NCBI RefSeq assembly: GCF_003337355.1
Contig: NZ_QPJW01000008.1
Span: forward strand, 1 to 64,000
Direction: 5' to 3'
Length of the DNA: 64,000 nt
DNA from: Fontibacillus phaseoli
GTDB taxonomy: Bacteria > Bacillota > Bacilli > Paenibacillales > Paenibacillaceae
Shown: positions 8,363-17,664 of the stretch, piece by piece
Layout of the letters: each line of letters opens with the position of its first letter
Numbering within the stretch: the first letter of the stretch is position 1
Made by a program: the position numbers and the translations under genes
The notes under the pieces: model-generated
Told to the model about the DNA's origin: nothing
The model's database searches: none
Seen by the model: only the letters and a program-made list of their open reading frames with translations

Positions 8363-9286
8363 ATGACATACATAGCGCGTACGATTGGAGTAACGAAGGC
8401 GTACGGGGGCACGGAGGTGGTGTCCGACGTCTGCATGAACATCAGGCAAGGCGAAATCTACGGATTTCTCGGGCACAACGGGGCAGGCAAAACGACGTTG
8501 ATGAGGATGCTAACCAACCTGGTCAAACCGACCGCGGGCGAGATCGAACTGTTCGGGGAGAAGCTTACGCCCCATTCGTACGAAGTGCTGAAACGCATGG
8601 GCAGCGTGATCGAGTATCCGTTTTTCTATGACGGCCTGTCGGCCCGGGAGAATCTGGACCTGCACTGCGAATATATGGGATTCCCGGACAAAAAGGTCAT
8701 TGGCGCCATGATGGAACAGGTGGGCCTGAAGGATACGGGCAGGAAGCCCGTCCGGGAATTTTCCCTCGGCATGAAGCAGCGGCTTGGCATAGCCCGCGCA
8801 TTGATCACGACGCCGGAGTTGCTCATTTTGGATGAGCCGATCAACGGTCTGGACCCGGCAGGCATCAAGGAGCTGCGCGATCTTCTCAAGCGCCTTAGCG
8901 CCGAATACCGGATCACGCTGCTCGTTTCGAGCCACATTCTCGGCGAGATCGAGCAGATTGCCGATACGGTCGGCGTCATTCGCGGAGGGCGGCTGATCGA
9001 GGAAGTGTCGATGGAACGCATACGCGGACAACACAACGAATACATCGAGCTCCGGCCGACCGACGTCCGCAAGGCGGCATACGTCATGGAGCATCTGCTC
9101 GGACTAAGCAATTACAAGCTGGTGGGCGAGCATACGTTGAGGGTTTACGATCCGGGCGTGAGTCCTTCGGAGCTGAATGCGAGCCTCGTTCGCTACGACG
9201 TCGCGATCGAATCGATCTTCAAACGGGCGCACTCTCTGGAGGATTACTTCATGAACCTGATGAAGGGAGGGGGCGACGTTGCTTAA
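8363..9286 (+). CDS. ABC transporter ATP-binding protein (BcrA-like)
   Basis: A 307-residue ABC ATPase with Walker A (GHNGAGKT, about residues 38-45), signature FSLGMKQRLG, Walker B LLILDEPINGLDP, and a C-terminal extension of about 90 residues. Its overall pattern matches bacitracin/lantibiotic-type BcrA or LanF exporters. RBS AAAGGAG precedes the ATG. It overlaps the permease gene by 8 bases and lies directly after a two-component system, which suggests inducible self-protection or peptide-antibiotic resistance. Confidence 0.92.
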   Translation: MTYIARTIGVTKAYGGTEVVSDVCMNIRQGEIYGFLGHNGAGKTTLMRMLTNLVKPTAGEIELFGEKLTPHSYEVLKRMGSVIEYPFFYDGLSARENLDLHCEYMGFPDKKVIGAMMEQVGLKDTGRKPVREFSLGMKQRLGIARALITTPELLILDEPINGLDPAGIKELRDLLKRLSAEYRITLLVSSHILGEIEQIADTVGVIRGGRLIEEVSMERIRGQHNEYIELRPTDVRKAAYVMEHLLGLSNYKLVGEHTLRVYDPGVSPSELNASLVRYDVAIESIFKRAHSLEDYFMNLMKGGGDVA

Positions 9287-9977
9287 ACTGATCTCGCTGG
9301 AACTCCGGAAGTACCGGTTTGCCCGTCATATCGGCTATGCCGCCTTGGCCGACCTGGCGATCCTTCTGTTCCTGACCTTGCTGGGCCTTACCGATTATGG
9401 AGCTGAGGATTACGCTTATGCCACTTATCCGGAGTCGTTCATGTTGATCGATACCTTTGTCAGGGCAACCTTCATGATATTCGCCGGAGCGCTGATCTCA
9501 AGAATGATTGTCGGGGAATACAGGAACAAAACGGTGAGCGTGCTCTTTACGTATCCGATCAAACGTCGTAAGCTGATCGCTGCCAAATTGGTCATCATCT
9601 TCGTTTTTACGTTCGGAATGATCCTGTTCACCGACGTGTTGATGGGTTTCGTTTTGGTCGCCGTGGATCGCTTCTATCCCTTCATTGCGGATTCGTTGAC
9701 GATGGAACAGGTACGAGTGCTGCTGCTCGAGTACACCGTCAGTTCGCTGTCGGCTGCCGCGATGTCCCTGATTCCTTTGTTATTCGGCATGCGCAAGCAT
9801 TCGGTAACGGCCACCATGGTCTCCTCCATCCTGCTGGTGCTCATCGTAGACTCCGGCTTTAGCAGACCTTTGGTATCCATTAACTCCATCATCGCGATCC
9901 ACCTGTCGCTTGGAGCCGCCGGCTTGTGGATTGCCTGGCTATCGATGTTTCGTCTGGAGATGAAGGACGTGAACTAG
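9279..9977 (+). CDS. ABC-2 type permease partner
   Basis: A 232-residue membrane protein with about six hydrophobic segments, starting at a TTG inside the end of the ATPase gene and preceded by GGGAGGGGG. The N-terminal MLKLISLELRKYRFARH and the internal SRMIVGEYRNKTVSVLFTYPIKRRKLIAAKL are typical of ABC-2 permeases of the BcrB/LanE type. It forms the membrane half of the exporter encoded with the preceding ATPase. Confidence 0.87.
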   Translation: MLKLISLELRKYRFARHIGYAALADLAILLFLTLLGLTDYGAEDYAYATYPESFMLIDTFVRATFMIFAGALISRMIVGEYRNKTVSVLFTYPIKRRKLIAAKLVIIFVFTFGMILFTDVLMGFVLVAVDRFYPFIADSLTMEQVRVLLLEYTVSSLSAAAMSLIPLLFGMRKHSVTATMVSSILLVLIVDSGFSRPLVSINSIIAIHLSLGAAGLWIAWLSMFRLEMKDVN

Positions 9978-10035
9978 GGCTGCGCAGAGAGAACCGTAGC
10001 TAGTTTTACTTTTGCGAGGAAAGAAGGTGCTCCCG

Positions 10036-11007
10036 ATGGCGAAATGGGATAACATGCTGTCCATGCTTTGGATGCTGCGATCCGGAAGGAAGTTCACCGC
10101 CGCGCAGATCGCGGACAGTTTGGAGATCAGCGTCCGCACCGTGTACCGGTATATCGACGCGCTATGCGCCAGCGGCGTGCCGGTCGTCGCGGAATCGGGC
10201 CATGACGGCGGCATTCACATTCTGGAAAGCTTCAAGGAGACACCACTGTTCTTCAACTCCGTAGAGCTGAAGGCGCTTGTGGACGCGTTTAAATTTACGC
10301 AAGGCGCCGGCTACCCGTATACGGAAGAGCTGGAAAGCGCGTTGAAGAAGGTGGAGAACGGGCTGCACGATGAGCAGCGCCACGATCTGTCCCGTCAGAC
10401 GAGCGGCCTGGATGTGATTTCTCCGGCGCGTCCGCCTTCCGTCGTTCCGCTGCTCAGGGACCTGGAGCAGGCGGAGAAGGACGGGCGGACGGTCCTCATT
10501 GCCTATCGCAAAGAAAATGCGGGGCAGGCCGACGACCGTGAAGTCGATCCGTACGGGTTGGCTTACGACCGGAACGAATGGTACGTAGTCGCGTTCTGCC
10601 ATCGGTCGCAGGCGGTGCGGACGTTCCGTGTGGACCGTATCGCGCGCTTGGAGCCGACCGAAGCGCGGTTCGAAAAGCCGGAGCGTTTCTCCGCATCCGC
10701 GTATTTCCGCGATCAGTCCGAGCGGGAACGGGAGGCGGACGGACCGCTGACGGTCATCCGCATCGAGGGAGAGCAAGACGCCCTGAACGCAGTTTGCGGC
10801 CACTGGCATCTGCGCCACTATTTGAAGGAACGGACTGATCGGGAGGCGCGGTTTCTGCTCGACATCCCGACGGTGAACAAGTACCTTCCGACGTATCTGC
10901 TGATGTTCGGTACGGCCATTCGTATTCGCGAACCGCTGGAGCTGAAGATTCGGATCCGGGAAATGGCACACGGAATCGCAAAACATTACGAAGACGATCC
11001 CGATTGA
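10036..11007 (+). CDS. WYL-domain transcriptional regulator (YafY-like)
   Basis: A 323-residue regulator with an N-terminal winged HTH (KFTAAQIADSLEISVRTVYRYIDALCASGVPV, about residues 18-50) and a C-terminal WYL/WCX region (YGLAYDRNEWYVVAFCHRSQAVRTFRVDRI). The ATG at 10036 follows AAGAAGGTG; a TTG 24 bases upstream is less likely. WYL domains sense small ligands or nucleic acids. The gene stands alone after the ABC operon, and its target may be the long palindrome 3 bases after its stop codon. Confidence 0.88.
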   Translation: MAKWDNMLSMLWMLRSGRKFTAAQIADSLEISVRTVYRYIDALCASGVPVVAESGHDGGIHILESFKETPLFFNSVELKALVDAFKFTQGAGYPYTEELESALKKVENGLHDEQRHDLSRQTSGLDVISPARPPSVVPLLRDLEQAEKDGRTVLIAYRKENAGQADDREVDPYGLAYDRNEWYVVAFCHRSQAVRTFRVDRIARLEPTEARFEKPERFSASAYFRDQSEREREADGPLTVIRIEGEQDALNAVCGHWHLRHYLKERTDREARFLLDIPTVNKYLPTYLLMFGTAIRIREPLELKIRIREMAHGIAKHYEDDPD

Positions 11008-11009
11008 AC

Positions 11010-11034
11010 TTCGCTGACAACGGTTGTCAGCGAA
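11010..11034. promoter_or_regulatory. 25-base palindrome between the WYL and DinB genes
   Basis: Two 12-base arms, TTCGCTGACAAC and GTTGTCAGCGAA, match perfectly around one central G. There is no T tail, so this is more likely an operator than a terminator, although a hairpin ending the WYL transcript is possible. Confidence 0.55.
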
Positions 11035-11107
11035 CCCGGTTTACGATAGAGACAAGGCTGCGGTAATGGCTATCAAAGGATGACGATAAAGGAAAGGTGA
11101 ATTCATC

Positions 11108-11623
11108 ATGCTTCAACACTCGCAATTGTACGAATATCATGTTTGGGCGAACGACCGGCTTTTCGCCCACCTGGAGCAGCTTCCGAAGGATGCGTTTCAT
11201 GCGGAAGTGACAAGCGTATTCCCGTCCGTGTCGCAAACGTTAGGGCACATGTACTTGTTCGAACAGCTCTATATGTACGTGCTCGCGGAAGCTCCGAACG
11301 ACGACATTTTTCCGAAGATTCCGGCCTGGACGGAGGAAACGCAGGGCAAAACCTTGGAAGAGATACGGCAGCTGTTCGCCGGCGTCGCTGAACAGTTTCG
11401 CGATTTGCTGCGGCGTACGCCCGATCCGGATAAGGCGATGACGATCGAGCATCCGAAGTACGGCCGTCTCGATACGCATTTCTCCGACATCCTGCGGCAT
11501 GTGGTCAACCACGGGACGTATCACCGGGGCAATGTGACCGCAATGCTGAGGCAGCAAGGGTATGCCGGTGTCCCGACCGATTATATGTTCTATTTATTGG
11601 AACGGCAGGAAGGTCAGCGGTAA
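11108..11623 (+). CDS. DinB family protein
   Basis: A 171-residue four-helix-bundle protein of the DinB/YfiT family. The opening LYEYHVWANDRLFAHLEQLP, the mid-protein histidine in SQTLGHMYLFEQLY, and the late histidines of LRHVVNHGTYHRGNVTAML supply the three-His metal site expected for the family. The last motif is a family hallmark. Members include bacillithiol-dependent enzymes and many of unknown role. The ATG has GGAAAGGTG 9 bases upstream. Confidence 0.9.
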   Translation: MLQHSQLYEYHVWANDRLFAHLEQLPKDAFHAEVTSVFPSVSQTLGHMYLFEQLYMYVLAEAPNDDIFPKIPAWTEETQGKTLEEIRQLFAGVAEQFRDLLRRTPDPDKAMTIEHPKYGRLDTHFSDILRHVVNHGTYHRGNVTAMLRQQGYAGVPTDYMFYLLERQEGQR

Positions 11624-11656
11624 ACGGGGGAAACGAATAGGATTAGGCATTGGAGG

Positions 11657-11686
11657 GGCGCCCAACGGGGGTGCCTTTTAATTTTG
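11657..11686 (+). terminator. Intrinsic terminator of the DinB gene
   Basis: GGCGCCC (11657-11663) pairs with GGGTGCC (11669-11675), followed by TTTTAATTTT. Confidence 0.75.
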
Positions 11687-11775
11687 CTCAATAGTTGGTA
11701 TGCTGCACGATCCTATTAGGCAAGAATAATCTTTCTGGAGGAATTCGTGGTAGGAAGGGGGATTAAAATCCGGTT

Positions 11776-11828
11776 AGCTATAGCTGATAACTATAACCAG
11801 CTATAACTCTTTGGTAGAACGTTATAGT
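11776..11828 (+). promoter_or_regulatory. Cluster of TATAGCT/AACTATA half-sites before the MetE-like gene
   Basis: AGCTATAGCT (11776-11785), AACTATA (11789-11795), AGCTATA (11799-11805) and TATAGT (11823-11828) lie within about 50 bases. TATAGCT-GAT-AACTATA resembles the TATAGTT-N3-AACTATA boxes bound by LysR-type methionine/cysteine regulators (MtaR/CmbR class) in Firmicutes. The functional reading is inference. Confidence 0.5.
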
Positions 11829-11879
11829 CAATCGGATATGCTATATTAATTTTAAATTATTATACGAGGAGATTAAACT

Positions 11880-13019
11880 ATGAGCATTCAAACCGAACCT
11901 AAAAAGCGAACTGTTACTCCATTCCGATATGATATCGTGGGCAGCTTTTTGCGTCCCCGCGCGTTGAAAGACGCCAGATTAAAATTCCAGAACGGCGAAA
12001 TTACCGCTGAGCAGCTGAGGGAAGTGGAGAATGACGAAATCGTCAAGCTTGTGAAGAAACAAAAAGAGGTTGGCCTTCAAGCTGTAACCGACGGCGAATT
12101 CCGCCGCTCCTGGTGGCATCTGGACTTCTTTTGGGGATTTGAAGGTGTGGAACGGACCCTCATTGATCAAGGCTACCGATTTAACGGCGCCCAGTCCAGA
12201 CCCGAAACGGCCCGCCTGACCGGCAAAATAAGTTGCAGCCGTCATCCTTTTGTTTCGCATTATGAATTTTTAAAAGTAGCTGCAGGCGAGGACGTCGTTG
12301 CGCGTCAATCGATTCCTGCGGCGGCGCAGTTCCTGTTCGAGCTCGACCGGGCGGAAAATCAGGATAGCACGAAGGAAATATACCCGAATCGGGAAGAACT
12401 TGTCTCGGATATTGCCAAAGCGTACAGAGCCTCGATTCTTGACTTCTATGATGCAGGCTGCCGCAGCATCCAAATTGACGATTGTACGTGGGGAGCGCTT
12501 TGCGACGAACAGTTTATGGCCTTCATGAAGCAGGCCGGCGTGAACGTAGCCGAATATGCGCGGGAATTTGCGAAATTGAACGAGGAAGTTGTATCCGGTC
12601 TGCCGGACGATCTCGTTGTAACGACCCATGTATGCCGCGGCAATTATGTTTCGACTTATGCCGGGGTAGGCGGAGGTTACGAGCCTATCGCGCAAACGCT
12701 CCTGAGCATCGATAACTATTCCGGCTACTATCTGGAGTTTGATACCGAACGGGCCGGCGATTTCAAGCCGCTTCGCTTCCTGAAGGACGATCAGCAGGTC
12801 GTGCTTGGCTTGTTTTCATCCAAAATTGGCGTGCTTGAAAGTAAGGAGGATATTCTGAAGCGCATCGAGGAAGCGAAGCAATACGTCGATCTGAATCGGA
12901 TTTGCCTGAGTCCGCAATGCGGCTTTGCTTCCACGGAAGAGGGCAACCATCTGACAGAGGAGCAGCAATGGCGCAAGCTTGCTTTTATTAAAGAAATTGC
13001 CGAAGAGATCTGGAAGTAA
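11880..13019 (+). CDS. Cobalamin-independent methionine synthase family protein (YxjG/YxjH-like)
   Basis: A 379-residue protein equivalent to the C-terminal catalytic barrel of MetE. Zinc-ligand motifs are visible: the His and Cys of THVCRGN (about residues 244-246), an acidic residue in LEFDTERAG and the Cys of LSPQCGFAS (about residues 346-350). The opening FRYDIVGSFLRPRALKDAR is characteristic of the short YxjG/YxjH group of Bacilli, thought to transfer methyl groups to homocysteine from a still uncertain donor. The ATG follows GAGGAG. I see no SAM riboswitch upstream; control by a LysR-type protein is suggested by the half-sites. Confidence 0.88.
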   Translation: MSIQTEPKKRTVTPFRYDIVGSFLRPRALKDARLKFQNGEITAEQLREVENDEIVKLVKKQKEVGLQAVTDGEFRRSWWHLDFFWGFEGVERTLIDQGYRFNGAQSRPETARLTGKISCSRHPFVSHYEFLKVAAGEDVVARQSIPAAAQFLFELDRAENQDSTKEIYPNREELVSDIAKAYRASILDFYDAGCRSIQIDDCTWGALCDEQFMAFMKQAGVNVAEYAREFAKLNEEVVSGLPDDLVVTTHVCRGNYVSTYAGVGGGYEPIAQTLLSIDNYSGYYLEFDTERAGDFKPLRFLKDDQQVVLGLFSSKIGVLESKEDILKRIEEAKQYVDLNRICLSPQCGFASTEEGNHLTEEQQWRKLAFIKEIAEEIWK

Positions 13020-13079
13020 TCAGTAGGTCGAAGTGCGACACGGGCATCCGTGTAACGAAGAAGCATGCCGCGTAGCTTA

Positions 13080-13562
13080 TCATTTTTTTTCTTTGTATTT
13101 AATTCCTCCACCGCTAAATACAGTCGTATTATCTGAATGCTTATTAAGGTCATTGAATCGGTTCATTTTGGCATCAAGACTAACCGCATTTAGTTTACCG
13201 ATTAACATAGCTATACCAATCAAGAAGGGGATAAACAGCAGCAGGGGAAATTCTTCTATGCTGAAAATTTCAAAGATTATATAAACAATTAATGGATATC
13301 CAAGCAATAAAGAAACTAACACTATAAAATATTTTGAAGTAAAGAAAGATTCACTGCTTTTCTTTATTAATTTGTTAATCTTCTTTGTGCCACCTAATTT
13401 CTCTAGGGTAATGGCAAAAGCGTCAGAATAGGATATCCCTTGCTTAGTTAGCTCCTTAATCGAAGTCTGAAAATGATGCTCCAAATTCCTTTTTAGTCTA
13501 AGTGTTTTGCTATTTAAATTTTCGGGAAAAAGCACCTGAAGCAATCTTTCAAGTTCATTCAT
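13080..13562 (-). CDS. HAAS/DUF1700-like small membrane protein
   Basis: A 160-residue protein. The N-terminal 70 residues are helical (LERLLQVLFPENLNSKTLRLKRNLEHHF, then GISYSDAFAITLEKLGG) and resemble the HAAS/DUF1700 or permease-prefix domains that accompany PadR regulators. Two membrane segments (about residues 75-95 and 100-120) and a polar tail follow. The ATG at 13562 has GAGGGGAT upstream. No PadR partner is adjacent, and its A+T content is higher than that of its neighbours. Family assignment is tentative. Confidence 0.5.
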   Translation of the reverse strand: MNELERLLQVLFPENLNSKTLRLKRNLEHHFQTSIKELTKQGISYSDAFAITLEKLGGTKKINKLIKKSSESFFTSKYFIVLVSLLLGYPLIVYIIFEIFSIEEFPLLLFIPFLIGIAMLIGKLNAVSLDAKMNRFNDLNKHSDNTTVFSGGGIKYKEKK

Positions 13563-13612
13563 TATAGATCCCCTCATTTTCAACAGCGTAATTCCAGTGC
13601 ATTTCAGTTAAA

Positions 13613-13631
13613 TGTATACAGTAATTATACA
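13613..13631. promoter_or_regulatory. TGTATA-N7-TATACA inverted repeat
   Basis: Two 6-base arms separated by 7 bases lie in the divergent space between the minus-strand HAAS-like gene and the chemoreceptor. Either gene could be its target. Confidence 0.3.
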
Positions 13632-13851
13632 CAGAAACTCCTTCATTTGGGAGTTTTCCAACATATAAGTTCTAGTCGAATAATGTGGAAAAATGTTGAA
13701 ATTTTTCTGACTTATACTGTATATTACTAGTGATAATGTGCAGCGCCTGTTGTGGTTGATATTTCCAAATAAAACTAATGTGGTTAGCGGGCCTTTCGAG
13801 GTTACACAAACTAGTTTTCCCGGAAATATTACAAACAAAGAGGTGCGATTA

Positions 13852-15897
13852 ATGAAAAGTTATGAATTCCCGCAAAAGGCAAAAGAAGGACTTAACAGAA
13901 TCACGGGTTTATTTAACGGCAAGTTGCGAAATAAAATTATTGTTTTGTTTCTAGTTGTGGCATTACTCCCGTTAGTTGCGATATCCGGTTACATCTTTAA
14001 CCAGACTTCATCGGAACTTATCAATAAACAAAGGGAGAGTTACGAAAAGCTGGTTACCAGCACAAGCAACACCGTGGACCAGTATATCGGACAGCGGATG
14101 GCGGAAGTACAAATCCTGGCTTCTACATCGGATATAAAGTCGACGGATTTAGCGGCAAAGTCCAGATTTCTTAAAAACTTTACGGAAAGCACCCAGGTTT
14201 TTGACGGCAATACGTTTACCTCCACGGACGGCGTTGTTTCTGCGGATACGTATGAGAGCAATATCGGGGTGGATCTGAGCGAACGGGGCTACATTAAGGA
14301 TGGTTTGCAAGGCAAGTCTTCCTATAGCGAAGTGGTGGTCGCGAAATCGACCGGTAGCCGTTCCATTATTGTAGCGACACCGGTAACGGGAGAAGACGGT
14401 AAAGTCATGGGTGTCCTTACCGGGTTGGTCAACTTCGAAGCATTTATGAATAAGTACACGGAAGAGCTGCATATCGATAACGGAGCGGGCTATCCTGTTG
14501 TTGTAGACTCGAAAGGCGTGATCCAGCTCCACCCGAGCAAAGAATTAATCGGGAAGGCCGTCAGCGAATCCGGAGTTGCGCCAGGCCTGGCGGATATTTT
14601 GCAATCCAGACAGACAAGCTCCGGTTCCGTTACGTATCAAGAGGGGGGGAAGACATTTGTCGTTGTCTACGCCCCGATTCAGCAGTCCGGATACGGACTG
14701 TATCTTCATCTCCCGCTGACGGCCATTACGAAGCAGGTGGATTCCGTTAAAACGGATGTTATGATCGTGGTCATATTGGTCATGCTGGTAGTCAGTATCA
14801 TTGCTTATGTCATAGGCAGACAAATATCCAGACCGATCACGGAAGTTGCTTCCATCGCGGAGCGCATCTCCGCGGGGGATTTGACGGTGTCGCCGTTGAA
14901 AATACGTACTCGGGATGAGGCCGGTCAGTTATCCCGTTCCGTTAATGTGATGGTTGAGAATTTGCGCAGCTTCATTTCGAAGGTCCAGGTTACGGCGGAT
15001 GAGGTTGCTACGTCTGCTGAAGAGCTTTCCACGAACGCCGAACAAACTAGCCAAGCAGCCCAGCAAATCGCCTCGACTATCGAGCAAATGGCTGAAGGCA
15101 CGGACAAACAGCTTCATGATGTCGAAGCGAGCGTCAATTCTATCACAGAAGTTGCTGAGGGCGTACAGCAAGTTTCCGTTAATGCGCAGCAAGTGACGGA
15201 TTCTGCAATACACACCTCCCGCACGGCCGGCGAAGGAAATCAGGAAATTCAGACCGTGATTGCGCAGATGCATTCCATTAAAGAGACCGTCACCCGGATG
15301 GCGGATATCATATCCAACCTGGGCGCAAGATCAACCGAAATCGATGAAATGACCAAAGTCATTTCCGATATGGCGAATCAGACGAATTTGCTGTCGCTCA
15401 ACGCAGCCATTGAAGCCGCCCGTGCAGGGGAGCATGGTCGGGGCTTTGCCGTTGTAGCGAGCGAAATCCGTAAATTGGCGGAACATTCGGCTAATTCGGC
15501 AGGACAGATCGGGCTGCTCATCTCTACCATTCAAAGCGAGACTCATCATGCCGTCGAAGCGATGGGCAAGGGAACCAAGGAAGTGGACTTGGGTATGGAG
15601 GTTGTTCACAGAGCGGGTGAATCGTTTGAGATCATCCAGCAATCCATTAATCATGTAACGGCTCAGATTCAAGAGGTTACCGCGTATTCCCGGCAGATCC
15701 AATCCAGCACCGGGCAAGCCGTCGAGATCGTCAGCCAGATTTCCGAAGTGGCACAACATTCTGCGGACGGCACGAAGGATATTTCGGCCGCAGTGCAAGA
15801 ACAGTTGGCGTCGATTGAGGAAGTCAACCTGTTCTCAGGCTCCTTGGCCAAAATGTCCGAAGACCTGCAAAACATCGTAAAAGAATTCAGACTGTAG
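13852..15897 (+). CDS. Methyl-accepting chemotaxis protein
   Basis: A 681-residue transmembrane chemoreceptor. Order: a cytoplasmic N-terminus, TM1 (about residues 27-48), an extracellular double-Cache ligand domain (about 50-295), TM2 (about 300-320), HAMP, and a long coiled signalling domain with the conserved hairpin tip ([20 protein letters not shown]). It would feed ligand information to CheA/CheW. The ATG at 13852 has AGAGGTG upstream and is preferred to a start at 13738. It stands alone; no che genes are in the window and the ligand is unknown. Confidence 0.95.
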   Translation: MKSYEFPQKAKEGLNRITGLFNGKLRNKIIVLFLVVALLPLVAISGYIFNQTSSELINKQRESYEKLVTSTSNTVDQYIGQRMAEVQILASTSDIKSTDLAAKSRFLKNFTESTQVFDGNTFTSTDGVVSADTYESNIGVDLSERGYIKDGLQGKSSYSEVVVAKSTGSRSIIVATPVTGEDGKVMGVLTGLVNFEAFMNKYTEELHIDNGAGYPVVVDSKGVIQLHPSKELIGKAVSESGVAPGLADILQSRQTSSGSVTYQEGGKTFVVVYAPIQQSGYGLYLHLPLTAITKQVDSVKTDVMIVVILVMLVVSIIAYVIGRQISRPITEVASIAERISAGDLTVSPLKIRTRDEAGQLSRSVNVMVENLRSFISKVQVTADEVATSAEELSTNAEQTSQAAQQIASTIEQMAEGTDKQLHDVEASVNSITEVAEGVQQVSVNAQQVTDSAIHTSRTAGEGNQEIQTVIAQMHSIKETVTRMADIISNLGARSTEIDEMTKVISDMANQTNLLSLNAAIEAARAGEHGRGFAVVASEIRKLAEHSANSAGQIGLLISTIQSETHHAVEAMGKGTKEVDLGMEVVHRAGESFEIIQQSINHVTAQIQEVTAYSRQIQSSTGQAVEIVSQISEVAQHSADGTKDISAAVQEQLASIEEVNLFSGSLAKMSEDLQNIVKEFRL

Positions 15898-15905
15898 AAA
15901 AGCAG

Positions 15906-15950
15906 CCAGTCGCCGATGCATCATCGGCGACTGGTTATTTAGTTTTGTTT
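15906..15950 (+). terminator. Strong intrinsic terminator of the chemoreceptor gene
   Basis: A perfect 13-base stem (15906-15918 with 15922-15934) closes a CAT loop and is followed by TTATTTAGTTTTG. Confidence 0.9.
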
Positions 15951-15990
15951 GAGTATGATTTTAGCTGTCATTGATTTGCAATAGACCTTT

Positions 15991-16911
15991 TCAATCATTA
16001 GCTTGGCAGGAAACGACTTCCTGATACAAATCTTCTACTTCTTTTAGTAAATCAGGTATCCAATTCTCCGATCCGGGGATGATATCTGTCCCACCATAAG
16101 CAAGCCAGTGTAATGTCTTTATCAGCCAACATAGACCGCCTATTCGCAATTGCCAGTTCAGATGGTCAACTGGATAGTCAGTTCCCGCGGCGTATGCCGA
16201 AATCATCTCTTCTCTCGTTAGTTTGCTTCGGGCGCACACTTCCTTAATCAAGCAATATAAGTCGCCGAGATGAGGGCTTAAAAAGGCTGAGGACCAGTCA
16301 ATCGGCATCATGCCGTTTTCTTCTTGAATCACAAGATTCTTGGCGTGATAATCATGATGTACTATCGAGACAGGTACCGTCTGATAGAGTCTTTCCAAAT
16401 GATGAGGTAATACGGTTTTCACTTTCAATAAAACTTCTGTTTTCGCCGCTAATTGGTTCGAATTCAACAGATCGTCCAGGAACTCCAGGAAGTTTTCCTT
16501 TGAAACGGTGTAATGATCGACGATCTTCTTAGGGATCTTGTCCAGGTTGGCTGCTGCTCTCGCTCTTAGTCTGGCTAATTCTCGCGTTGCCTCAAGAAAA
16601 AGAGCAGGCTGCGGCCGCTGTTCCAAATCTTTGTTGCCCGCATCTTCCATAATTATTACTCCGCTGTTCTTCAGTTGGGCAAATTCAAAAATCCGTGGGG
16701 CTTTGATTTGTAGCGGATGCACTAAATTTCGGTAAATCTCGGCTTCTCCCGCCATCTCACTCCCGCCCCATTTAATTATGCGTGCCTCACCTGTTGCGAA
16801 CTTTATTCTGTAGACTTCAGAGAGAGCCCATTTCCTTAACAGCGACCATTCGGTAACCTCATTCAACGAGGGGATCGTTGAGCAATAATCGGAAAAACAT
16901 TCAGGAATCAT
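15991..16911 (-). CDS. Aminoglycoside phosphotransferase (APH) family kinase
   Basis: A 306-residue protein of the APH/choline kinase fold. The catalytic Brenner motif is VHHDYHAKNLVI, followed by PIDWSSAFLSPHLGDLY, which carries the Mg-binding aspartate. Upstream, RIIKWGGSE is a candidate nucleotide-binding lysine segment. The ATG at 16911 has GGGAGGG 11 bases upstream; a GTG six codons earlier lies inside that site and is unlikely. Members phosphorylate aminoglycosides, choline, sugars or other small molecules. The substrate is not evident, so it should not be taken as proof of drug resistance. Confidence 0.85.
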   Translation of the reverse strand: MIPECFSDYCSTIPSLNEVTEWSLLRKWALSEVYRIKFATGEARIIKWGGSEMAGEAEIYRNLVHPLQIKAPRIFEFAQLKNSGVIIMEDAGNKDLEQRPQPALFLEATRELARLRARAAANLDKIPKKIVDHYTVSKENFLEFLDDLLNSNQLAAKTEVLLKVKTVLPHHLERLYQTVPVSIVHHDYHAKNLVIQEENGMMPIDWSSAFLSPHLGDLYCLIKEVCARSKLTREEMISAYAAGTDYPVDHLNWQLRIGGLCWLIKTLHWLAYGGTDIIPGSENWIPDLLKEVEDLYQEVVSCQAND

Positions 16912-17012
16912 TACGGCCGTCCCTCCCACACCATAGGCTTACGAAACACATTTTTACATATATGGGGAAAAAGATATAGACTTATAATTCTCCTTTAAGT
17001 ATGATGTTGAAT

Positions 17013-17050
17013 AGGGTCTTGAAAAATTTCAGGACTCTTTTTTATTTTTA
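17013..17050 (+). terminator. Terminator-like hairpin upstream of the 129-residue protein
   Basis: AGGGTCTTGAAA (17013-17024) pairs with TTTCAGGACTCT (17027-17038, two wobbles), followed by a long T-rich tail. It lies on the plus strand after the divergent APH promoter region, so it may attenuate a leader transcript of the next gene. Confidence 0.5.
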
Positions 17051-17100
17051 TATGGGCCAAGTAAAAGCTATCCCAAAAAGGATTGACGGGAGGAATTCAA

Positions 17101-17490
17101 ATGAGCTATGATTTGATGGCTTTCGAGCCGTCCAAGGCGCCGAGGGAAAGGAAGGCGTTTATGGATTGGTACGATCAGAAAGTGAAATGGTCGGAAGACC
17201 ATAACTATAATGATCCTTCGGTCTGCTCGGAGGCGCTGCAGCGATTTTATAGTGAGCTGTCTGAGCATTTTCCCAATATGAACGTAGATGATGAAATTTT
17301 TGAAGCTATGGAGGAAGCCGGAACCGATAACCGGTTGACCGACTACTCGCTCGGCTCCGCCGTCATCTATGCGGCTTTCGCTTATTCCGTGGCTGAGGAA
17401 GCTTATACGACCATGCGGGAATTGGCTTTAAAACATAAGGTTGGATTTTTTGACGTCAGCAGCAACGACGGCGAAATCATCTTTCCCTGA
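17101..17490 (+). CDS. Uncharacterised 129-residue soluble protein
   Basis: The start is the ATG at 17101 with GGGAGG 7 bases upstream. The sequence opens MSYDLMAFEPSKAPRERKAFMDWYD and ends HKVGFFDVSSNDGEIIFP. I recall similar conserved hypothetical proteins in proteobacteria sharing the pattern YDLM-FEP, DYS-GSAVIYAAFA and GFFDVS; some sit near toxin loci, which suggests an immunity-type role. That is memory-based. The protein is acidic and has no signal peptide or membrane segment. Confidence 0.75.
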   Translation: MSYDLMAFEPSKAPRERKAFMDWYDQKVKWSEDHNYNDPSVCSEALQRFYSELSEHFPNMNVDDEIFEAMEEAGTDNRLTDYSLGSAVIYAAFAYSVAEEAYTTMRELALKHKVGFFDVSSNDGEIIFP

Positions 17491-17537
17491 ATTGAAATTT
17501 ATGCTGACCGAAAGGCGGCCTCTTGGATTAAAAATAG

Positions 17538-17564
17538 ATTCTTCGGGCCTTCTCGCCGAAGAAT
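17538..17564 (+). terminator. Hairpin after the 129-residue protein gene
   Basis: ATTCTTCGG (17538-17546) pairs exactly with CCGAAGAAT (17556-17564). There is no T tail. Confidence 0.35.
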
Positions 17565-17664
17565 GGGGTCACGTTCTTAAGCCCAGGGGTTAGAGCGAAT
17601 GTCGGAGAGAAAGTCCTGGGTTTAAATTCGTATAACGCATGATCTAACTGTAAAGGAGTTCCCC

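Noticed and set aside
10162..10986. Long minus-strand open frame opposite the WYL regulator
   Set aside because: The plus-strand gene has clear HTH and WYL motifs; the antisense frame has none.
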